Shown one piece after another: positions 32,066-39,995 of a DNA stretch of 64,000 nucleotides. The stretch comes from Oleiagrimonas soli (GTDB taxonomy: Bacteria; Pseudomonadota; Gammaproteobacteria; Xanthomonadales; Rhodanobacteraceae): the NCBI RefSeq assembly GCF_000761445.1, contig NZ_KN196470.1, positions 1,658,823-1,722,822 of the forward strand, read 5' to 3'. Every line of letters starts with the position of its first letter. Position 1 is the stretch's first letter. The notes under the pieces were generated by a model. That model worked only from the letters and a program-made list of their open reading frames with translations, was not told where the DNA came from and did not search any database. Made by a program: the position numbers and the translations under genes.

Positions 32066-32497
32066 GTGCATATCGCTAGCGACCGCAAGCGGGACGAGTT
32101 CGAGATCAGCGTGGTGCCGCTGATCGATGTGCTGCTGACGCTGTTGATGTTCTTCGTGCTGACCACGACCTTCGTGCGCCACTCGCGCATGCAGGTCACG
32201 CTGCCCAAGGCCAGCGCCGATACCGCCACGGCGCAGTTGCATCCGCTGGTCGTGGTCATCGACCGCGAGGGACACTTCTACGTCGGCAGCAATCAGGTGC
32301 TCGGCTCCGGCGTGGACGCGCTCAAGCGCGCCATCGGCAGCGTCGCCGGTTCCGAGCGCGACCAGCCGGTCACCTTGCGTGCCGACGCCATGACCCCACA
32401 TCAGGCCGTAGTCACCGCGATGGATGCGCTGGGCCAGCTCGGCTTCACGCGCCTGTCCATCGCCACTACGCCAGATCAGGGGTCCGATTCGCAGTGA
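32066..32497 (+). CDS. exbD: ExbD/TolR-family biopolymer transport protein
   Basis: 143 residues, GTG start. A single N-terminal helix contains the proton-relay Asp in VVPLIDVLLTLLMFFVLTTT, followed by a periplasmic domain (QLHPLVVVIDREGHFYVGSN, LRADAMTPHQAVVTAMDALG) typical of ExbD/TolR. It acts with the ExbB-like protein encoded 9 bases upstream. Its stop overlaps the GTG of msbA (GTGA), tying the motor genes to lipid A export genes. Confidence 0.92.
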   Translation: MHIASDRKRDEFEISVVPLIDVLLTLLMFFVLTTTFVRHSRMQVTLPKASADTATAQLHPLVVVIDREGHFYVGSNQVLGSGVDALKRAIGSVAGSERDQPVTLRADAMTPHQAVVTAMDALGQLGFTRLSIATTPDQGSDSQ

Positions 32498-34281
32498 GTA
32501 GCCGTTCCGACACATCGTCCGAAGTGAGTACCTGGGCGACCTACAAGCGATTGCTGGGCTACGTGCGCCAACATTGGGGCATGGCGAGCGTGGGCCTTGT
32601 CGGCATGGTCATCGACGCCGGCTGTCTGACGCTGTTCACCAAGCTCATCAAGCCGATGCTGGACAACCTGTTCACGCTGAAGGACCCGCACACGATCTTC
32701 TGGATGCCGATCTGGATCGTGCTGATCTTCCTGGTGCGCGGTTTCGGTGCGTACATGGAGAATTACGGTACCGCCGTGGTGGGTCGCAACGTGGTCCAGC
32801 AGATCCGCATGGACATCTTCAATACCTACCTGCGCATGACCTCGGCGTTCTTCAATCGCGAACCGTCCGGGCATCAGATCGCGCGCATCACCTACACCTC
32901 CGAACAGGTCGCCAACGCGTCCACCAATGCGGTCAAGGTTGCCGTCACCGACGGCCTGACGGTGATCGGTATGGTCGGCCTGATGCTGTGGACCAGCGCC
33001 TATCTGACGCTGGCGTTGTTCGTGCTGGTGCCGTTCGTGGCGCTGCTGGTGACCTACATCAGCCGTCGCTATCGCCGTATCGGGCGGCGTGTGCAGAACG
33101 TGATGGGTTCGGTCACGGGCACCGTCGACGAGGTCGTCGGCGGTCAGCGCGAAGTGAAGATCTACGGCGGCCAGACCCGCGAGCGCAATCGCTTCGAGCA
33201 GGTCACCCAGGCGGCGCGGCGGTTGAATCTGAAAGTGGCCTCGACCAGCGCGCTGTCGTCCGCGACCGTGCAGACCGTGGCGGCGATGTCGCTGGCGTTG
33301 ATCGTGTTCATGGCGACGCGTCCGGGCATCATCGACAGCCTGACGCCGGGCGCCTTCACCACGCTTCTCATCGCCATGGGCGCGATTCTGCCGTCGCTGA
33401 AGCGGCTGACCAACGTACAGTCGGACATCCAGCGCGGCGTGGCCGCGGCGGAGGAGCTTTTCGCGGTGATGGACCTGCCGCCCGAGAGCGATCACGGTCA
33501 ACGTACCGTGGAGCGCAGCCAGGGCGAGCTGATGTTCGACGACGTGGTCATGCACTACCCGGGCTCGTCGGCATCGGCACTGCAGGGTATCCGGCTGCAT
33601 TGCCCGGCCGGCAAGGTGACCGCGCTGGTCGGTCGCTCCGGCAGCGGCAAGTCGACGCTGGTGAGCCTGCTGCCGCGCTTCTACGAGCCGAACGCCGGCC
33701 GTGTCCTGCTCGACGGCCATCCGCTGGCCGACTACGCGCTGATGTCGCTGCGTCGGCAGATCGCCTGGGTCGGTCAGAGCGTGGTGCTGTTCGACGACAC
33801 CGTGGCCAACAACATCGCCTACGGCGAGCTGGCTGGCGCCAGCGAGGCGGATATCGTCGCGGCCGCCGAAGCGGCGAACGCGATGGAGTTCATCCGCGAG
33901 CTGCCGGAAGGTCTCAACACGCGCATCGGGCAGGGCGGCAACACGCTGTCCGGCGGTCAGCGCCAGCGCATCGCCATCGCCCGTGCGGTACTCAAGGACG
34001 CGCCGATCCTGATTCTCGACGAGGCCACCTCGGCTCTCGATACCGAGTCCGAACGCCTGATCCAGCAGGCGCTGTCGCGGCTCATGGTCAATCGCACCAC
34101 CCTGGTGATCGCGCATCGCCTGTCTACGGTCGAACATGCCGACCAGATCGCGGTGCTCGATCAGGGCCGCGTGGTCGAACTCGGTACCCATGCCCAACTG
34201 CTCGAACGCGAGGGCACCTACGCGGCGCTGCATCGCATGCAGTTCCATGACGACGGCATGGTCGTGACGGGCGCGGACTGA
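32494..34281 (+). CDS. msbA: Lipid A export ABC transporter, permease and ATPase fused
   Basis: Flips lipid A-core across the inner membrane. 595 residues with a six-helix transmembrane domain (first about 330 residues) and an ATPase domain. GRSGSGKST is Walker A, LSGGQRQR the signature and ILILDEATSALD Walker B, with IAHRLSTVEHAD at the switch His. GTG start, overlapping exbD. lpxK follows 67 bases later, the classical msbA-lpxK pairing. Confidence 0.96.
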   Translation: MSSRSDTSSEVSTWATYKRLLGYVRQHWGMASVGLVGMVIDAGCLTLFTKLIKPMLDNLFTLKDPHTIFWMPIWIVLIFLVRGFGAYMENYGTAVVGRNVVQQIRMDIFNTYLRMTSAFFNREPSGHQIARITYTSEQVANASTNAVKVAVTDGLTVIGMVGLMLWTSAYLTLALFVLVPFVALLVTYISRRYRRIGRRVQNVMGSVTGTVDEVVGGQREVKIYGGQTRERNRFEQVTQAARRLNLKVASTSALSSATVQTVAAMSLALIVFMATRPGIIDSLTPGAFTTLLIAMGAILPSLKRLTNVQSDIQRGVAAAEELFAVMDLPPESDHGQRTVERSQGELMFDDVVMHYPGSSASALQGIRLHCPAGKVTALVGRSGSGKSTLVSLLPRFYEPNAGRVLLDGHPLADYALMSLRRQIAWVGQSVVLFDDTVANNIAYGELAGASEADIVAAAEAANAMEFIRELPEGLNTRIGQGGNTLSGGQRQRIAIARAVLKDAPILILDEATSALDTESERLIQQALSRLMVNRTTLVIAHRLSTVEHADQIAVLDQGRVVELGTHAQLLEREGTYAALHRMQFHDDGMVVTGAD

Positions 34282-34348
34282 TACCTTGCCGGTCCCGGCC
34301 GCGCACGGCCGGACCGTGGTTCGACGACAAGGACGAGGTGGACGAGGC

Positions 34349-35362
34349 ATGAGCCTTTCCGACGCCGTGCAACGCAACTGGTATCGCTCGCAGCCCACGT
34401 CGCTGGCGCTGCGCGCGTTGTCGCGCCTGTACGGCTGGCTGGCCCGCCGCCGTCGCGCCCGCTTCGCGCGCCATCCCGCGCTCAGCGTCGGCATGCCGGT
34501 GCCGGTGATCGTGATCGGCAATCTTTCCGTCGGCGGCACCGGCAAGACGCCGCTGACCATCGCGCTGGTCGAGGCCCTGCGTGCGCAGGGCTGGCATCCG
34601 GGCGTGGTCAGTCGCGGCTACGGCGGCCAGCGCCGCGTGCCGGAGCTGCTCGGGGATGCGCCGGATCCGGCCGAGGTCGGCGACGAACCCTGCCTGATCC
34701 GTGGGCGCACCGGCGCGCCGGTGGCGGTGGGTCGGGATCGACCGGCTGCCGCGCGACTGCTGGTGGAGGCCGGCGTGGACGTGATCCTCGCCGACGACGG
34801 CCTGCAGCATTACCGCCTTCGGCGCGACATCGAGATTTGCGTCATCGATGGCATCCGTCGTTTCGGCAACGGCTGGCTGTTGCCGGCGGGGCCATTACGC
34901 GAACCGATCGAGCGGCTCAAAGACGTCGATTTCAGGGTCTGCAACGGCGGCGTCGCACAGGACGGCGAGGTGCCCATGCGCCTGCTCGGCGACACCGCGT
35001 ATCCGCTGCTCGGCGAGGAGCGCACGCTGCCGCTGGAATCGCTGGTCGGCAAGCGCGTGCACGCGGTGGCCGCGATCGGCAATCCGCGCCGCTTCTTCGA
35101 GAGCCTGCGCGCGCAGCGCATCGATGTGATCGAGCATCCGTTTCCCGACCACCACGCCTTCAGCGCACGCGATCTGGATTTTGCCGATCGCCTGCCGGTG
35201 CTGATGACCGGCAAGGATGCGGTCAAGTGCATTTTCTTCGCGCGCAAGCACTGGTACAGCGTGCCGGTGCGCGCCGATCTGCCGGACAGCTTCCTGCGTG
35301 AACTGACCGACCGTCTTCGCCGTGCGCAACCGCGCCCGAAGCGGACGCGGGACGGCGCATGA
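34349..35362 (+). CDS. lpxK: Tetraacyldisaccharide 4'-kinase (lipid A pathway)
   Basis: Phosphorylates the 4' position of the lipid A precursor disaccharide at the cytoplasmic face of the inner membrane. 337 residues. GNLSVGGTGKTPL is the P-loop, and VSRGYGG, LADDGLQHYRLRRD (with the DDGLQH catalytic segment) and DFRVCNGG are family motifs. A hydrophobic N-terminal region anchors it to the membrane. The stop overlaps the epmA start (ATGA). Confidence 0.95.
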   Translation: MSLSDAVQRNWYRSQPTSLALRALSRLYGWLARRRRARFARHPALSVGMPVPVIVIGNLSVGGTGKTPLTIALVEALRAQGWHPGVVSRGYGGQRRVPELLGDAPDPAEVGDEPCLIRGRTGAPVAVGRDRPAAARLLVEAGVDVILADDGLQHYRLRRDIEICVIDGIRRFGNGWLLPAGPLREPIERLKDVDFRVCNGGVAQDGEVPMRLLGDTAYPLLGEERTLPLESLVGKRVHAVAAIGNPRRFFESLRAQRIDVIEHPFPDHHAFSARDLDFADRLPVLMTGKDAVKCIFFARKHWYSVPVRADLPDSFLRELTDRLRRAQPRPKRTRDGA

Positions 35363-36321
35363 CCGTCGCACAGGCGCGTCATGCACGGCTGCGTCTGCGC
35401 GCGCGCCTGTACGCCTGCGTGCGCGACTTCTTCCGCGAGCGCGGCGTGCTCGAGGTGGAGACGCCTGTGCTGTCCGCGGCCGGCAACACCGACCCGAACA
35501 TCGAGAGTTTCCGCACGCGCTTTCACGGCCACGTCGATGCCGGCGAAGCCGTACGTTACCTGCGCACTTCGCCGGAATTTCCGCTCAAGCGTCTGCTGGC
35601 GGAAGGGCTGGGCGATTGCTACGAACTCGGCCGCGTGTTCCGCGACGGCGAGGCCGGCGGTCGCCACAATCCCGAATTCACCATGCTGGAGTGGTATCGC
35701 GTCGGTTGGGACGAGCGCCGCCTGGCCGAGGAGGTCGTGGCGCTGACGCAGGCGGCGCTGACGCTGGTCGAACGCCATGCCGAAGTTTGCGTGACCACGT
35801 ATGCGGCGCTGTTTCGGGATGCGCTCGGGCTGGACCCGCACACGGCCTCCGTCGAACAGTTGCGCGAGCCGTTGCGGGATTTCGGCATCGATGCCGAAGG
35901 ACTCGGGCGCGACGACTGGCTCGATCTGCTGATGACGCATCGTCTGCAGCCGTCCTTTCCCGCCGATCGCATCACCGTGGTGCACGACTATCCCGCCAGC
36001 CAGTGCGCGCTGGCGCGGGTGCGGCCCGGCTCGCCGCCGGTGGCGGCGCGTTTCGAGGTGTACCTGGGCGCCTACGAGCTGGCCAACGGCTACCACGAGC
36101 TTGCCGATGCCGACGAACAGCGTGCCCGCCATCGCCGCGATCTCGCCGTGCGCGAGGCGCGCGGTCTCGCTCCGGTGCCGATGGACGAGGCTTTACTGGC
36201 GGTACTCGATGATCTGCCGGACTGCGCCGGCGTCGCGCTCGGCGTGGATCGTCTGCTGATGTGCATGCTCGGCACCGACGCCATCGCCGACGTGCTGGCG
36301 TTCCCGTTCCGCAGCGCCTGA
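35359..36321 (+). CDS. epmA: Elongation factor P--(R)-beta-lysine ligase
   Basis: Class II lysyl-tRNA-synthetase-like enzyme (GenX/PoxA) that attaches beta-lysine to EF-P. 320 residues without the anticodon-binding domain of LysRS. FFRERGVLEVETPVLSAAGN is motif 1, RYLRTSPEFPLKRLLAEGLG and GRVFRDGE with HNPEFTMLEWYR motif 2, and GVALGVDRLLMCMLG motif 3. The epmB and efp partners are not in this window. It is co-transcribed with lpxK. Confidence 0.95.
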   Translation: MTVAQARHARLRLRARLYACVRDFFRERGVLEVETPVLSAAGNTDPNIESFRTRFHGHVDAGEAVRYLRTSPEFPLKRLLAEGLGDCYELGRVFRDGEAGGRHNPEFTMLEWYRVGWDERRLAEEVVALTQAALTLVERHAEVCVTTYAALFRDALGLDPHTASVEQLREPLRDFGIDAEGLGRDDWLDLLMTHRLQPSFPADRITVVHDYPASQCALARVRPGSPPVAARFEVYLGAYELANGYHELADADEQRARHRRDLAVREARGLAPVPMDEALLAVLDDLPDCAGVALGVDRLLMCMLGTDAIADVLAFPFRSA

Positions 36322-36341
36322 GTCCGGCCGGCGGACCTCAG
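36318..36341. other. Hairpin spanning the two convergent stop codons (epmA/psiE)
   Basis: CTGAG-TCCG pairs with CGGA-C-CTCAG around a GCCGG loop; the arms contain the stop codons of both genes. There is no T-run, so it is not a standard terminator. It might limit read-through or antisense overlap. Confidence 0.3.
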
Positions 36342-36772
36342 CTCCGACGGCCGCCGATGTTGTCGGGATCTTCGTCGCGGTAGGGCAGGCGGATGTGGCC
36401 GTAGCGCACCACCAGCACGGCCAGGCTCAGCAGCAGCACCGTGCCGCCTTCGGCCAGGGTGGTCCAGGCGTTCATGTCGGGCGTTTCCAGCGTCAGGTGT
36501 CGCGCCATCGCCACGATCGCGATGTACAGCGGCATGCGTACCGGCAGACGGCCGGCGCGCCAGTAGATCCCGTTCATGGCCAGCAGTTCGAGGTAGATGA
36601 ACAGCATCAGCAGATCGGCGACCGTTACGCGCCCCTGGCGGTACATCAGTGCGATCTCCTGGCCGGCGGCAGCCAGTGTGGCGATGAGCACCACCAGCAG
36701 ACCGGCGTATTCGAGCAGCCGGATCAGACGGAAACCGCGTTCGCGCAGGGCGTGCTCGATACCGTTGGGCAT
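36338..36772 (-). CDS. psiE: PsiE-family phosphate-starvation-inducible membrane protein
   Basis: 144 residues with four predicted helices (LLEYAGLLVVLIATLAAAGQ, VADLLMLFIYLELLAMNGIY, MPLYIAIVAMARHLTL, GGTVLLLSLAVLVVRYGHIR). The LFIYLELLAM and YIAIVAMARHL segments are typical for PsiE. In E. coli it is induced by phosphate starvation and its function is unknown; no Pho box was identified here. GGAGAAGG before the ATG supports the start at 36772 over an upstream one. Confidence 0.87.
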   Translation of the reverse strand: MPNGIEHALRERGFRLIRLLEYAGLLVVLIATLAAAGQEIALMYRQGRVTVADLLMLFIYLELLAMNGIYWRAGRLPVRMPLYIAIVAMARHLTLETPDMNAWTTLAEGGTVLLLSLAVLVVRYGHIRLPYRDEDPDNIGGRRS

Positions 36773-36855
36773 GACCTTCTCCGCTGGTGACCCATGGTCA
36801 CAGCGTATGTCGCCGGGATGCAGCGCACGCCGCCTTGCGACGTTATGCCACAGCA

Positions 36856-36886
36856 TCGCGGCGCGCCGTACATCGGCGCGCCGCGA
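36856..36886 (-). terminator. Strong GC hairpin after the lipase/DUF4785 operon
   Basis: A perfect 12-base stem, TCGCGGCGCGCC (36856-36867) with GGCGCGCCGCGA (36875-36886), and a 7-base loop. It lies 7 bases after the stop of the DUF4785-like gene. No T-run follows, so it may be a weak or Rho-assisted terminator or an mRNA-stabilising stem. Confidence 0.45.
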
Positions 36887-36892
36887 CGGGTC

Positions 36893-38164
36893 TTACGGCG
36901 AGAAGCGCAACGCCACGGCGCGGCGTTCCAGAATGCCCATGTGGGCCTGGTCGACCAGCTTCAGGTCGCGCAACTCGTACGGTGCCTGCAGACCGCTGCC
37001 GGCCAGCGCGCCGGCATCGAAGCGCAGGTCGATGGTGCCGTTGCCGGCCTGCAGCCAGTCGGCCGACTGCGCGTACGCCATCGGTTTCATGCTGCCGTCG
37101 GCCGCCTGGCCGTAGAGCACGCCGGATACGGCGTAACGGCTGGCCTGCACCGCGTCGACGCCGATCATCACGTCGATACCGCGCTTGCCGCGGGCTTTCA
37201 CCTGCACCGCGCCGCTCAGCTTCGCATCGGTGACGCTGACCGCGAAGGCGGTGGTGGCGTCACGCAGCACGGTCTGGCCGGAAGCGTCGGTGGCACTGGT
37301 GAAGGTGTGCAGCTCCCACAGCCCCGGTCGGGTGGCATGGTCGGCATCCGGCGTCACGTCCACGGTGTAGCTGCCATCGGCATGGCGCTGATAGCTGAGG
37401 TTGCGGGTGTGACCGTCCGGCGCGACCAGGTAGCCGCCCACAGCGTCCATCGCGCGGTTGGCCCCGTCATCGCGCAGGTGCACGTTCAGACGCACCGACT
37501 GGCCGGAGGCGATGGTGTCGCGATCGGTCTGCGCGTGCAGCACCATCGGGCTCTGCGGTTCGTACACATGCACGACGTAGCGGCCCTTGGCGTCATCGGC
37601 TTTCAGCGTGACCGGACCGGGACCGAGGTCCGGACGCAGTTTCATCACCATGCTGCCGTCGCTGACCATCATGCCAGCCTGACGCAGTTGCGAGGCATCG
37701 GCGCTGTTGCTCATGGCCTGTGTGCCGGTGAGCGTGCGTCCGCCATGCACGACCTGCATGCGCTGCGGATCGAGCTGGCCGAAGCTGCCGCCGACCGGGC
37801 TCAGCCGGACCAGCGCGCCGGGCGCGGAAGTGCGCAGTTGCAGGCCGTGGTGCAGTTCGTCGGCGGAGACGTCCTGCCAGTACTCGCGGCTGTTGCGGTC
37901 GAACGGTTTCGGCGCGGCTTCCAGCGCGCGCTGGGCGTCGAGTTTCCAGCTGACGTGCACCGGGCGGTGATCGATGCTCGGCGTAGCCGGCGCGGCAGCC
38001 GTCGACAGCGAGGCGGTGGCCGGCGCCGTCGGCACCGTGCGCAGCGTCTGCGGTACCAGGTCGCCTTTCTGCGCGGGCAGCAGGCTGGCGTTGGATGCGT
38101 TCGCGGCGCCGGCGACCATCAGGGTCAGGGCCGCGGCGATCGGAAGAATACGGATCTTGTTCAT
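36893..38164 (-). CDS. Exported DUF4785-like protein
   Basis: 423 residues with a signal peptide (MNKIRILPIAAALTLMVAGA, cleavage near ANA-SN). The mature part starts with a Thr/Ala/Pro-rich linker. Apparently beta-rich, Ig-like segments follow (QSPMVLHAQTDRDTIASGQ, DDGANRAMDAVGGYLVAPDG, SYTVDVTPDADHATRPGLWE). It resembles gammaproteobacterial proteins annotated DUF4785, whose function is unknown. A strong AAGGAGG precedes the ATG. The gene follows the lipase-like gene by 10 bases, so a role as secretion partner, foldase or co-acting surface factor of that hydrolase is a reasonable guess, not shown by motifs. Confidence 0.75.
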   Translation of the reverse strand: MNKIRILPIAAALTLMVAGAANASNASLLPAQKGDLVPQTLRTVPTAPATASLSTAAAPATPSIDHRPVHVSWKLDAQRALEAAPKPFDRNSREYWQDVSADELHHGLQLRTSAPGALVRLSPVGGSFGQLDPQRMQVVHGGRTLTGTQAMSNSADASQLRQAGMMVSDGSMVMKLRPDLGPGPVTLKADDAKGRYVVHVYEPQSPMVLHAQTDRDTIASGQSVRLNVHLRDDGANRAMDAVGGYLVAPDGHTRNLSYQRHADGSYTVDVTPDADHATRPGLWELHTFTSATDASGQTVLRDATTAFAVSVTDAKLSGAVQVKARGKRGIDVMIGVDAVQASRYAVSGVLYGQAADGSMKPMAYAQSADWLQAGNGTIDLRFDAGALAGSGLQAPYELRDLKLVDQAHMGILERRAVALRFSP

Positions 38165-38174
38165 GGCGGCCTCC

Positions 38175-39038
38175 TTACAGGTCGTTGCGCAGCACGGTGT
38201 CGATGCCGAAGCAGGCGCGACGGCTCTGGTTGTGCGAGAGCGTCTTGCCCAGCACGTTCTTGTCCTTGAACCACAGGGTGCCGGCCGCGGACTGGCTGGT
38301 GCAGTTCAGGAAGCCATCCGAGCAGCTGTCGAGCCAGTTCTGGGTAAGCTCCAGACCGACGTTCAGGGAGTAGCCGCCGCAGTAGGAGTCCGAATTGAAC
38401 GGCGAGGACGTGACATCCGTGCCGACCACGTCCCAGAAGCCCTTGGGCAGGGCGGGGCGACCCGACGTGCCGAGCAGGTAGTTCTGGTTGTAGTAGGCCA
38501 TCCAGCTCACCTGCTGCTGGCGCACGGCGTCGTTCTGGTAACCGAGCAGCCAACCCAGCGAAGCCTCGAACACGTTGCCGTTCATGACCGCGTCGGCCAG
38601 CGGCGTGCCCGCGCTGGAAGGGGCCACGGCATCGACCCAGCGGATCTTGGCGATGATGTTCGGGTAGCGGCTGTCCCAGGTCGGATTCGACAGAATCCAG
38701 CGCATCACGTTGCCGCCGTTGGAGTGCGTGATGACGACCAGGTCGTCGATGTGGCGGGCGTTGATGAAGTTCGTCAGCTGCGTCGCCAGGCAGCCTGCCG
38801 CGCGACTGTCCCACATGTACTGGGTGAAATCGCAGTTGACCACCAGCAGGTTGTTCGGATCGCTCAATCCCTTGCGGATCGATTCGACCATCGAGGACTG
38901 CCAGTAGTCGTTGTAGGCGTCGGTCTGGCTTCCTGTGCCGTGGACCAGCGCCACACCGGTGACGGCCGCGAAGGCCGGAACGGTGAACAAGGCCATGAGC
39001 ATGGCCAGTACGAAGGCAAGACGTATGCGTCGTTGCAT
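38175..39038 (-). CDS. Exported alpha/beta-hydrolase, lipase/esterase-like
   Basis: 287 residues with a signal peptide (MQRRIRLAFVLAMLMALFTV, cleavage after AFA). The mature protein begins VTGVALVHGTGSQTDAYN, an oxyanion-type HG motif after the first strand. The nucleophile elbow is THSNGG in VVITHSNGGNVMRWIL, and DAVAPSSAGTPLADAV follows, as in triacylglycerol lipases that read P-x-x-GT. Several Cys pairs (SYCGGY, DSCSDGFLNC) suggest disulfides. GGGAGGAAC precedes the ATG. Substrate is unknown. It is transcribed with the DUF4785-like gene; the promoter at 39214-39243 is overlapped by a palindrome. Confidence 0.82.
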   Translation of the reverse strand: MQRRIRLAFVLAMLMALFTVPAFAAVTGVALVHGTGSQTDAYNDYWQSSMVESIRKGLSDPNNLLVVNCDFTQYMWDSRAAGCLATQLTNFINARHIDDLVVITHSNGGNVMRWILSNPTWDSRYPNIIAKIRWVDAVAPSSAGTPLADAVMNGNVFEASLGWLLGYQNDAVRQQQVSWMAYYNQNYLLGTSGRPALPKGFWDVVGTDVTSSPFNSDSYCGGYSLNVGLELTQNWLDSCSDGFLNCTSQSAAGTLWFKDKNVLGKTLSHNQSRRACFGIDTVLRNDL

Positions 39039-39213
39039 GATGTTCCTCCCCATCCATCTCGCGCGGCGTGTGCCGCACGTGCCCATGCACCCGCTTGCGG
39101 GGCATCGCGTCCTTCCACATCGAGTGATGAGCGGTTAATCGGTCCGCCCCCCAGCGAACCGCCCGTACCGTGGCGCGCATCTCCCCCCGGAGTTGAGCGC
39201 AGCGGCGTTCGCG

Positions 39214-39254
39214 AGCCTAGCCCCGGAGGGTGATGGCAGTCAAACGAACGTTTG
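39214..39254 (-). promoter_or_regulatory. Promoter of the lipase-like operon overlapped by a PsrA/TetR-like palindrome
   Basis: On the minus strand TTGACT (39243-39238), an 18-base spacer and TAGGCT (39219-39214) form a sigma70-like promoter. The perfect palindrome CAAACGAACGTTTG (39241-39254) overlaps the -35 by three bases. It fits the published PsrA site (G/C)AAAC-N2-4-GTTTG(G/C), recognised by a fatty-acid-sensing TetR-family repressor. Distance to the lipase ATG is about 170 bases. No regulator gene is adjacent. Confidence 0.5.
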
Positions 39255-39308
39255 TAAATTTGTGAAGCCGAGCGAATGCGCGGTGTGAATCCGCGCGATA
39301 CGAGCGCT

Positions 39309-39995
39309 TCAGAATTCCAGGTCGACGGAGGCGCAGAGGTAGTCGACGAGCGGCGCGACGCGCTTGAAGATGCGCACCACTTCGCCGGTTAGTCTGGGCG
39401 AGCAGACCAGCGCGTCGTCGAGCGGCGCGCCGGTGGCGAAACTCTTCAGTTTCAGATCCTCGATCAGTTCGTGCTCGGGATCGAAACCGCGCGGCGGACG
39501 GGTCAGCCGCTCGCCGTGGAAGGCGAATTCCTTGCGGAACGCCGCGCTGCGGGTGGCGCGCTTCCAGGCATCGGGATTGTCGGCGATGAAGTGGCGGATG
39601 CGCCGCAGCGTCGGCGATTCCGGATGCCAGATGCCGCCGCCGGCGAAGCTGTTGCCGGGTTCGATGTGCAGGTAGAACGACGGCGAGTGGACCTCGCGAC
39701 GGCGCTCGTGGAAGAAGCGCGCGCCGCTCCAGGTCTTGTACGGCAGCTTGTTGTTGGAGAAGCGCACGTCGCGATGGATGCGGAACAGCGAGCCGCCGAT
39801 CTTGCTGGGATCGGCGCGGTAGTGCGGGCTGATCGCCGCGATCGGTTCCTGCAGGTCCGCGATCAGTGCCAGGAACGGTTCGCGCAGATGTGCTTCGTAC
39901 GAGTCCTTGTGCGCATGGAACCACTCGCGACTGTTGTTGCGTTTGAGCTGGGTGAGAAAGCGGAACGTGGCGTCGGAAAAATAGCTTCGGCTCAT
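39309..39995 (-). CDS. DUF2461-family protein (TIGR02453)
   Basis: 228 residues covering one DUF2461 domain. Conserved features are FLTQLKRNNSREWFHAHKDS near the N-terminus, FRIHRDVRFSNNKLPYKTWS, and SPSFYLHIEPGNSFAGGGIW in the middle. The function of this widespread family is unknown. The ATG overlaps the sbcB stop (ATGA), so it is translated from the sbcB transcript, which hints at a link to nucleic-acid metabolism but no more. Confidence 0.92.
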   Translation of the reverse strand: MSRSYFSDATFRFLTQLKRNNSREWFHAHKDSYEAHLREPFLALIADLQEPIAAISPHYRADPSKIGGSLFRIHRDVRFSNNKLPYKTWSGARFFHERRREVHSPSFYLHIEPGNSFAGGGIWHPESPTLRRIRHFIADNPDAWKRATRSAAFRKEFAFHGERLTRPPRGFDPEHELIEDLKLKSFATGAPLDDALVCSPRLTGEVVRIFKRVAPLVDYLCASVDLEF

